Source of the DNA: a virus
Direction: 5' to 3' (one strand)
Virus record (IMG/VR): IMGVR_UViG_3300025086_000018
Location: 1-63,514 of that record
DNA length: 63,514 nt
The notes under the pieces are model-generated. The model worked only from the letters and a program-made list of their open reading frames with translations. It was not told the origin of the DNA and did not search any database. Position numbers and translations under genes: made by a program. Positions 59,336-63,514 of this stretch are shown here, one piece after another; the first letter of the stretch is position 1; each line of letters starts with the position of its first letter.

Positions 59336-59528
59336 AAGCAAACAAATACATTGGAATGCCGACACTATCGATCACTTCATATTCATAAGTAATTATGCTG
59401 ATGTTGATCAAGTGTTAACACAAGTGACAGCTTTTGTTGAAGCTGATTGCGAGCTGCAAGGCGATGATACTGAGAACGACTTAGTAGAAGACTTAATGAA
59501 TAAAATATACGAAAGAAGATATGAGTAA
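59328..59528 (+). CDS. Acidic early protein, 66 aa
   Basis: MSKSKQIHWNADTIDHFIFI... followed by a very acidic C-terminal part (DCELQGDDTENDLVEDLMNK). Coupled at both ends. Function unknown. Confidence 0.55.
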   Translation: MSKSKQIHWNADTIDHFIFISNYADVDQVLTQVTAFVEADCELQGDDTENDLVEDLMNKIYERRYE

Positions 59529-59685
59529 ATATGTAAGCAGAACAATGCAAGAAATACATGACCTCTTTCACCACAACTTTGGCGGTGATGTAGAAGAGAT
59601 AACATGGTACTTAGAAGAACTAATACCTAAATTACAAGACGAATTAGATTATTACCAAACTTTTAATGGTGAAGAAAATGACTGA
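59521..59685 (+). CDS. Early hypothetical protein, 54 aa
   Basis: MSKYVSRTMQEIHDLFHHNF... is helical and acidic, with EITWYLEELIPKLQDELDYY. It overlaps the previous gene by eight bases and the next by eight (ATGACTGA). Function unknown. Confidence 0.55.
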   Translation: MSKYVSRTMQEIHDLFHHNFGGDVEEITWYLEELIPKLQDELDYYQTFNGEEND

Positions 59686-59851
59686 AACACAAAAAATAGA
59701 GGCGATAACAAAAGATATCTTAGCCGGATACTACGGTACTACACAGAAATGTGGTACAGAAACACAAAAGTGGCAATATGCTCACAACCAAGCAAGGAAG
59801 ATCTTTGAAGGTGAATTAATAATAGATCCACTACATACTCCTGTAATATGA
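59678..59851 (+). CDS. Early hypothetical protein, 57 aa
   Basis: I chose the ATG at 59678 because it sits over the previous stop; an ATG at 59666 would add four residues. MTETQKIEAITKDILAGYYG... is a mixed-charge helical protein with WQYAHNQARKIFEGEL. Function unknown. Confidence 0.55.
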   Translation: MTETQKIEAITKDILAGYYGTTQKCGTETQKWQYAHNQARKIFEGELIIDPLHTPVI

Positions 59852-60009
59852 GCGATTTTAGAACAGTACAAGAATATATGCAGTTTCAAGAAGAAACAGC
59901 AATACCTAAACTAAGATGGTGGCAAGTACAAGCTTTAGAAGCGGATTGTCCTAACGATCAAGATCTAGGCGCCAAGGTAAGAGAATTAGTTAAAAAACAC
60001 GCATCATGA
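59848..60009 (+). CDS. Early hypothetical protein, 53 aa
   Basis: MSDFRTVQEYMQFQEETAIP... is helical with a Trp pair (LRWWQVQALEADCPND). Coupled to both neighbours by four-base overlaps. Function unknown. Confidence 0.55.
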   Translation: MSDFRTVQEYMQFQEETAIPKLRWWQVQALEADCPNDQDLGAKVRELVKKHAS

Positions 60010-60239
60010 AAAAACTATTAATAATATTAGCATTGACTAGTTGTTCTACACAAAAATCACTAAAAGTTGTGTTATATAAAGATGGAAATGTTAAAAAAAT
60101 AGAAAAAAACCTTGATGGTTTAGAGAGATGGCTAAAATTTGACTACGTTAATGAGCAAATCTCGCCAAGATGTTACAAGAATTATACTATGTTTATAGAA
60201 CATACTAGAGTCTTATTACAAACTAACAACGAACAGTAA
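60006..60239 (+). CDS. Small lipoprotein, 77 aa
   Basis: The N-terminus (MKKLLIILALTSC) is a signal peptide with a lipobox ending at C13, so the mature protein should be lipid-anchored, probably at the host envelope. The mature part is basic and beta-rich (KSLKVVLYKDGNVKKIEKNL). Envelope lipoproteins made by phages can block superinfection, but that is a guess here. Confidence 0.65.
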   Translation: MKKLLIILALTSCSTQKSLKVVLYKDGNVKKIEKNLDGLERWLKFDYVNEQISPRCYKNYTMFIEHTRVLLQTNNEQ

Positions 60240-60253
60240 TTGATTATAATAAT
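60218..60253 (+). promoter_or_regulatory. Plus-strand promoter element 5
   Basis: ACAAACTAACAACGAAC, seven bases, GATTATAATAAT, and then the ATG exactly 12 bases after the G of GATTAT. It overlaps the end of the lipoprotein gene. Confidence 0.7.
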
Positions 60254-60424
60254 ATGAAAACAATTAAATTTTATGCAAGCGACAGATCTAAGATAAAGAT
60301 CGGCTGGGAAACAATAACACAAAAGAAAGTAAGTCAAATAGTAAAAGGCTACACTATAGATAGCATACCAGATGAGTGTAACTCATGGTTCAACTACAAA
60401 GGTTTAACTTTTGTAATCAACTAA
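60254..60424 (+). CDS. Early hypothetical protein, 56 aa
   Basis: MKTIKFYASDRSKIKIGWET... is Lys/Ile-rich and beta-rich with two Trp. Promoter 5 puts its predicted transcript start at or next to its ATG. A structured non-coding stretch follows directly. Function unknown. Confidence 0.55.
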   Translation: MKTIKFYASDRSKIKIGWETITQKKVSQIVKGYTIDSIPDECNSWFNYKGLTFVIN

Positions 60425-60429
60425 AAACC

Positions 60430-60612
60430 ACGACTTCAACGCACCGTGTCGTAGCGGTGAAGAAGACAAACAGTGGGGTTGAGTGACGGCTCAACTTGGA
60501 CAGCGAGGTCAGGTGTATACGGATTAAATGAGGTAAATGTTCGCATAGAAAACCCATCGATGAAGTTACAGACTGTTCTAGACATGAGAGGTTCGACTCC
60601 TCTCTCTCGCTC
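60430..60612 (+). ncRNA. Structured RNA with tRNA-like 3' end
   Basis: A 189-base gap with little coding potential holds several stems. ACGAC/GTCGT (60430/60448) and CACCG/CGGTG (60442/60455) interleave as a possible pseudoknot or switch. GTTGAG/CTCAAC (60478/60490) is a clean hairpin. AGCGAGG (60502-60508) pairs with TCTCGCT (60605-60611), enclosing a T-arm-like GAGAGG-TTCGACT-CCTCTC (60586-60604). The latter part looks like the tRNA-like domain of tmRNA, but a normal anticodon arm is not seen. It could be a shortened tmRNA-like RNA or a new family. Confidence 0.4.
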
Positions 60613-60613
60613 T

Positions 60614-60829
60614 ATGAAAAACAAATGCAAATGTGGAAATGATATCCACCCAGTAAGAATTAAGTATGGTTACAACAACTGCGTAAGTTGCTCTACAATA
60701 GAAAAGTACGGTTGTGCACCAGTTATTAACCACAAAACAGGCAATAGCATAGAAATATTGTCTCGAGCAGATGCAGAGCGCATCGCCAAACTAACCCGTC
60801 GTAAAGGTTACGGCACAATGCTAAGATAA
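60614..60829 (+). CDS. Zinc-ribbon-like small protein, 71 aa
   Basis: Cys pairs C5-K-C7 and C23-V-S-C26 could hold zinc. The rest is basic, ending AERIAKLTRRKGYGTMLR. I start at the ATG at 60614 because a longer frame from 60473 would run through the structured RNA. It abuts the next gene by one base. Function unknown. Confidence 0.6.
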   Translation: MKNKCKCGNDIHPVRIKYGYNNCVSCSTIEKYGCAPVINHKTGNSIEILSRADAERIAKLTRRKGYGTMLR

Positions 60830-60830
60830 T

Positions 60831-61268
60831 ATGGCAGATTTAAATAAACTAAGACAAAATAATCCACACTGGCAACCAGAAGATGGTGACTTAGATCCAG
60901 TACAAAAAGTGTTAGCTCAACAAATAGATGAAGAGCTTAAAGAAGGTATTAAAGAAATGGTAGATAAGCATCAAGAAGATCTTGACAAAGCATCAGCTGA
61001 AGGATCCACTAAGTATTTTCCTAAAGAAGAGTGTCCACTAGATCCTATTGAAGAAGCTAAAATACTGATAGTCAACAAGATAACTAAACACTTTCAAGAT
61101 GTAATGTTTGAAATGGTTAACGAAGAAATGAGTAAATGCTATTTGTTTCAAACACAAAACTATTTCACTGAAGCAGGTTACGAGATGTTTGAAGAAGAAT
61201 GGTTTGAATTCTATCACCACAACCATGGTGACATTCTATACGAGGTAATGCAAAACATTGGAGACTAA
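60831..61268 (+). CDS. Acidic hypothetical protein, 145 aa
   Basis: A Glu/Asp-rich, mostly helical protein (EELKEGIKEMVDKHQEDLDK, then NEEMSKCYLFQTQNYFTEAG). The C-terminal EEEWFEFYHHNHGDILYEVM is aromatic. No motif recognised. It ends just before promoter 6. Confidence 0.6.
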   Translation: MADLNKLRQNNPHWQPEDGDLDPVQKVLAQQIDEELKEGIKEMVDKHQEDLDKASAEGSTKYFPKEECPLDPIEEAKILIVNKITKHFQDVMFEMVNEEMSKCYLFQTQNYFTEAGYEMFEEEWFEFYHHNHGDILYEVMQNIGD

Positions 61269-61270
61269 AT

Positions 61271-61306
61271 ACAAACTAAATACGAACACCATAAGATAAT
61301 ATAAAT
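61271..61306 (+). promoter_or_regulatory. Plus-strand promoter element 6
   Basis: ACAAACTAAATACGAAC (identical to element 3), seven bases, GATAATATAAAT, then ATG 12 bases after the G of GATAAT. Confidence 0.75.
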
Positions 61307-61540
61307 ATGAAAACATTATATGACCAACTAAAACCAGAAATTAAAGCTAAACTCGAAGAAAACTATGCCGAAGGCTATGTTACAAGCATAGAGTTTATTT
61401 TTAAACAATTAAAAACCAAAGATAGATACAGTGAACTAACCATTGATGAAGTGAAAACTTTGAATACATTTGCAAGTGCAGACTATTTTCAGTTAAATCA
61501 CATAGACTTAATGTACGGCGATCATCTATTTAATAACTAA
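61307..61540 (+). CDS. Early hypothetical protein, 77 aa
   Basis: MKTLYDQLKPEIKAKLEENY... is helical with a Phe/Tyr-rich second half (ASADYFQLNHIDLMYGDHLF). It is the first gene after promoter 6. Function unknown. Confidence 0.55.
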   Translation: MKTLYDQLKPEIKAKLEENYAEGYVTSIEFIFKQLKTKDRYSELTIDEVKTLNTFASADYFQLNHIDLMYGDHLFNN

Positions 61541-61545
61541 ACCAA

Positions 61546-61899
61546 ATGACAGAAAAACAATACGAAGAAGCATTAATTGCGCTAGGCGCAAAGAATGTAA
61601 CCACAAGTAGAAACAAAAAGAATGGAACTACAGCTTTTAAATTACCAACAGGTCAAGTAGTATCTGAACATAAAACAGGATATATTAGAAGAAATATATA
61701 CAGAGAAGATAACCCAACAGCTGGCGGATTATGTTACCAACTAAATCCTACTTATAATGTACCTTATCAGTGCATAGCACAAGATGGTAAATTACATAGA
61801 TATGAAGGTTCTAAAGCTAGAACACTTATATGGTCTAGAAAAGCAAGACTAAAGAAACTATTTTTATACACAATTAAAAAGATTAACAATGGGAGTTAG
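61546..61899 (+). CDS. Basic hypothetical protein, 117 aa
   Basis: A basic protein with beta-rich TAFKLPTGQVVSEHKTGYIR and a Lys/Arg-rich C-terminus (SRKARLKKLFLYTIKKINNG). It might bind nucleic acid. It overlaps the next gene by 11 bases. No family recognised. Confidence 0.6.
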   Translation: MTEKQYEEALIALGAKNVTTSRNKKNGTTAFKLPTGQVVSEHKTGYIRRNIYREDNPTAGGLCYQLNPTYNVPYQCIAQDGKLHRYEGSKARTLIWSRKARLKKLFLYTIKKINNGS

Positions 61900-62341
61900 G
61901 AATTACGCAAGAGAAGGACACATGCTCGAAGAAAGAATGATCGAGCTAGTTAAAAATCATTTAGAAATATCAATATCTCAAGATGTAAGTGACTTTGACA
62001 ATGTTGATTGTCATATATATAGTGAATCTACTGCAGATGGCTATGACGTTTATGTATGTACTAATGATACTAGACAACCTAGTATTTGTGAAGATGTATA
62101 CTATTATGATAATGAGTTGTCTGATGCTTTTCAAGAGCAAGTAAGATGGGGTGACAAAACATTCTACATATGTGATAGCATATACGAAGACTGTTACTTT
62201 GATGACACTTTAGTTGAGATGTTTGTAGAATACGTTGAAGATATTATAGAAAATGACGAACTAGATATTACGTTAGAAGAAATTGAATACTTAAAGAAAG
62301 AATATGAAATAGAAGAAGAAACTGAAACTACTAATAGTTAA
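61889..62341 (+). CDS. Very acidic hypothetical protein, 150 aa
   Basis: Rich in Asp, Glu and Tyr (DNELSDAFQEQVRWGDKTFY, then VEYVEDIIENDELDITLEEI), with several Cys. Such acidity suggests a DNA mimic or an inhibitor of a basic host protein, as in other phages, but this is guesswork. A strongly structured RNA lies directly after its stop. Confidence 0.6.
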   Translation: MGVRNYAREGHMLEERMIELVKNHLEISISQDVSDFDNVDCHIYSESTADGYDVYVCTNDTRQPSICEDVYYYDNELSDAFQEQVRWGDKTFYICDSIYEDCYFDDTLVEMFVEYVEDIIENDELDITLEEIEYLKKEYEIEEETETTNS

Positions 62342-62354
62342 TTAGTTTAGTTAT

Positions 62355-62513
62355 CCACGATAGCGCGTGAGATGTGTATGTAGTGAATAGGTCCGATCAG
62401 CAGACAACGAAACTACAATCTTACTCACTTGGCAAGCTCGTACTTTCCCTTTAACTCTCCTGTAGATCCTATAGGTGTTGAGAGTTATAAGTGGCGGTAC
62501 GGGCTTTTCGTGG
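62355..62513 (+). ncRNA. Novel-looking structured RNA, about 159 nt
   Basis: Five stems can be read. Outer closing stem: CCACGA (62355) / TCGTGG (62508). A long arm: GTG (62367)/CAC (62426), AGAT (62370)/ATCT (62418), TGTAGT (62379)/ACTACA (62412). A 10-bp stem: AAGCTCGTAC (62434)/GTACGGGCTT (62497) with one G-U pair. Inside it, AACTCTC (62453)/GAGAGTT (62480), capped by CTGTAG (62460)/CTATAG (62469) with a three-base loop. All are compatible and form a three-way junction. The gap has no credible coding frame. I do not recognise the family. Confidence 0.65.
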
Positions 62514-62516
62514 TAT

Positions 62517-62552
62517 ACAAACTAACTACGAATACTAATAGATAATATTAAT
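62517..62552 (+). promoter_or_regulatory. Plus-strand promoter element 7
   Basis: ACAAACTAACTACGAAT, seven bases, GATAATATTAAT, then the ATG 12 bases after the G of GATAAT. It begins four bases after the structured RNA ends, so the RNA is made from an upstream promoter. Confidence 0.75.
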
Positions 62553-62855
62553 ATGGATAAAAAACAAATGAACGAATTAGCTGATCTTATTATAAGCAAG
62601 CTAGAAGTTAAACAAACAGAGTGGGATGAAGAGTTTCACAGTTCCGTGCAAGATCTTTATGGCAAAGAATCTAGCAAAGAAGCTTTTGTTATGACTGAAG
62701 AAGAAGCTTTGATAGGTGAACTAGCAAGACTACAAACACTATGCATGATATTCGAAAATAAAGAAGAATATGAAAAAGCAGCTATAGTGTTAAGCAAATT
62801 AAATGCAATTAAAACTAAACTAAGAAAAGGAGATTATGACGGAGACGACGATTAA
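62553..62855 (+). CDS. Early acidic helical protein, 100 aa
   Basis: MDKKQMNELADLIISKLEVK..., with TEEEALIGELARLQTLCMIF and an acidic tail DYDGDDD. Mostly helical, probably coiled coil. It overlaps the ligase start by 20 bases. A replication accessory role is possible from position. No family recognised. Confidence 0.6.
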   Translation: MDKKQMNELADLIISKLEVKQTEWDEEFHSSVQDLYGKESSKEAFVMTEEEALIGELARLQTLCMIFENKEEYEKAAIVLSKLNAIKTKLRKGDYDGDDD

Positions 62856-63514
62856 ACCTATGCTAGCGCATAAATATAATCCTGACAAAGCTGATTATCC
62901 AGCATACATACAGCCAAAACTAGATGGCGTAAGATGTGTATTTACAAAAGACGGTGCATACAGCAGAACAGGTAAAGAATTTAAAAATGTAGATCACATC
63001 AAAAAAGATTTAGAAGTAGTATTCAATAGATACCCAAATCTTATACTAGATGGTGAACTATACAATCATGGATTAAAAGATGACTTTGAAAAGATCATTT
63101 CATTAGTCAGAAAAACTAAACCAACACAAGATCACAGAGACGAAGCAGCTCAACTAGTACAATACCATATATATGATGTAGCTAGTTTTCCACACGCTAC
63201 ATATAACTGGCGTATGAATTTTGTGAATACGCTAAACGACTCAGCTGTAGTTAAAACTAGTACTTGTCTATGTCTTATTAAGACTAAAGTTGTACTAGAT
63301 TATGACGAAGCAGTTAGACAACACAAAAAATACCTAAAACTAGGTTACGAAGGCAGTATATACAGATCTATTGATGGTAAATACAAAAACACTAGGTCAT
63401 GGGACTTAATGAAGTTCAAAGACTTTGAAGATTCAGAAGCCACAATTGTAGGCTATGAAACAGGTAAAGGTAAGAGGCAAGGCACGATTGGTAAGTTCAT
63501 CATGCAGGATGACG
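62836..63514 (+). CDS. ATP-dependent DNA ligase, N-terminal part (continues at base 1)
   Basis: The adenylation domain begins METT-less (MTETTIKPMLAHKYN) and has the nucleotidyltransferase motif I PKLDGVR (K is the adenylated Lys, about residue 27), motif III ILDGELYNHG, motif IV YEGSIYRS and motif V WDLMKFKDF. It runs off the window end and resumes at base 1. Joined at 63399/1 the enzyme has 284 residues, with an OB-fold-like C-terminus. It overlaps the previous gene by 20 bases. Confidence 0.9.
   Translation, partial: MTETTIKPMLAHKYNPDKADYPAYIQPKLDGVRCVFTKDGAYSRTGKEFKNVDHIKKDLEVVFNRYPNLILDGELYNHGLKDDFEKIISLVRKTKPTQDHRDEAAQLVQYHIYDVASFPHATYNWRMNFVNTLNDSAVVKTSTCLCLIKTKVVLDYDEAVRQHKKYLKLGYEGSIYRSIDGKYKNTRSWDLMKFKDFEDSEATIVGYETGKGKRQGTIGKFIMQDD
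63400..63514. repeat. Right copy of imperfect terminal direct repeat
   Basis: Matches bases 1-115 with five differences, all inside the ligase reading frame, none breaking it. See the left copy for the detail. Confidence 0.85.

Noticed and set aside
60502-60611. Canonical tRNA gene
   Set aside because: There is a T-arm and an acceptor-like helix, but the space between them (77 bases) is too long and holds no anticodon arm with a proper seven-base loop.
60473-60613. A longer N-terminal extension of the zinc-ribbon-like protein
   Set aside because: The extension would translate the tRNA-like RNA stems. The ATG at 60614 gives a compact protein and leaves the structure non-coding.
1-63514. CRISPR array
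   Set aside because: No series of regularly spaced near-identical repeats was seen. The repeated promoter elements are irregularly spaced and precede genes.
1-63514. Integrase, transposase or lysogeny module
   Set aside because: No tyrosine or serine recombinase motif, no att-like pair and no CI-type repressor was found among the proteins.

Overview
This window is essentially one complete genome of a tailed, podovirus-like bacteriophage (Caudoviricetes), AT-rich and about 63.4 kb once circularised. The last 115 bases repeat the first 115 with five differences, and one ATP-dependent DNA ligase gene runs off the right end and continues from base 1. The true map is therefore circular (or circularly permuted) at about 63,399 bp. 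The host is most likely a marine member of the Bacteroidetes (Flavobacteriia-like). Starts are preceded by A/T-rich leaders without Shine-Dalgarno sequences. The structural proteins resemble families I associate with marine flavobacterial and crAss-like podoviruses, for example a large stabilization protein with the opening motif 'DLDSRLVSPREYRDAVN'. This host call is inference.

Layout: two divergent arms start from a non-coding region at about 56.41-56.82 kb and converge on a bidirectional terminator at about 10.85 kb.

Plus arm (56.8 kb to the end, then 1 to 10.8 kb). First come about 25 very small, tightly packed unknown early genes, many with ATGA/TGATG overlaps, several being single membrane-segment peptides. 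Two structured non-coding stretches lie among them. Next are the ligase, an HTH protein and a sigma-70-like factor. A replication, recombination and nucleotide block follows: ERF annealing protein, PD-(D/E)XK exonuclease, SSB-like protein, Twinkle/T7-type primase-helicase, thymidylate-synthase-fold enzyme with a dCMP-hydroxymethylase-type Asp, GIY-YIG-like/MazG fusion, second all-alpha NTP-pyrophosphatase-like protein, T7-type endonuclease I, 2OG-Fe(II) oxygenase, class II ribonucleotide reductase and a 12-residue CxxC peptide. I found no DNA polymerase, so the host enzyme is probably used. At least seven copies of a bipartite promoter-like element precede plus-arm genes, several positioned as if transcripts begin at the ATG.

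Minus arm (56.4 down to 10.9 kb), read from its promoter: basic and fibre-like proteins, GroEL/GroES, more basic proteins, a lysis module (amidase, small membrane proteins, 3TM holin), fibre/appendage proteins, a Cpn10-like double-domain protein, small and large terminase, portal, scaffold, major capsid protein, two small related capsid-associated proteins, connector/ring proteins, the stabilization protein, appendage protein, GNAT-like protein, two candidate ejection proteins and a 2,988-residue polyvalent protein with zinc-peptidase and HAD motifs. Three Rho-independent terminators flank the genes just after the capsid gene and probably set their stoichiometry.

No integrase, repressor of a lysogenic type, CRISPR array, insertion sequence or canonical tRNA was found. 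The gene content suggests a lytic phage.
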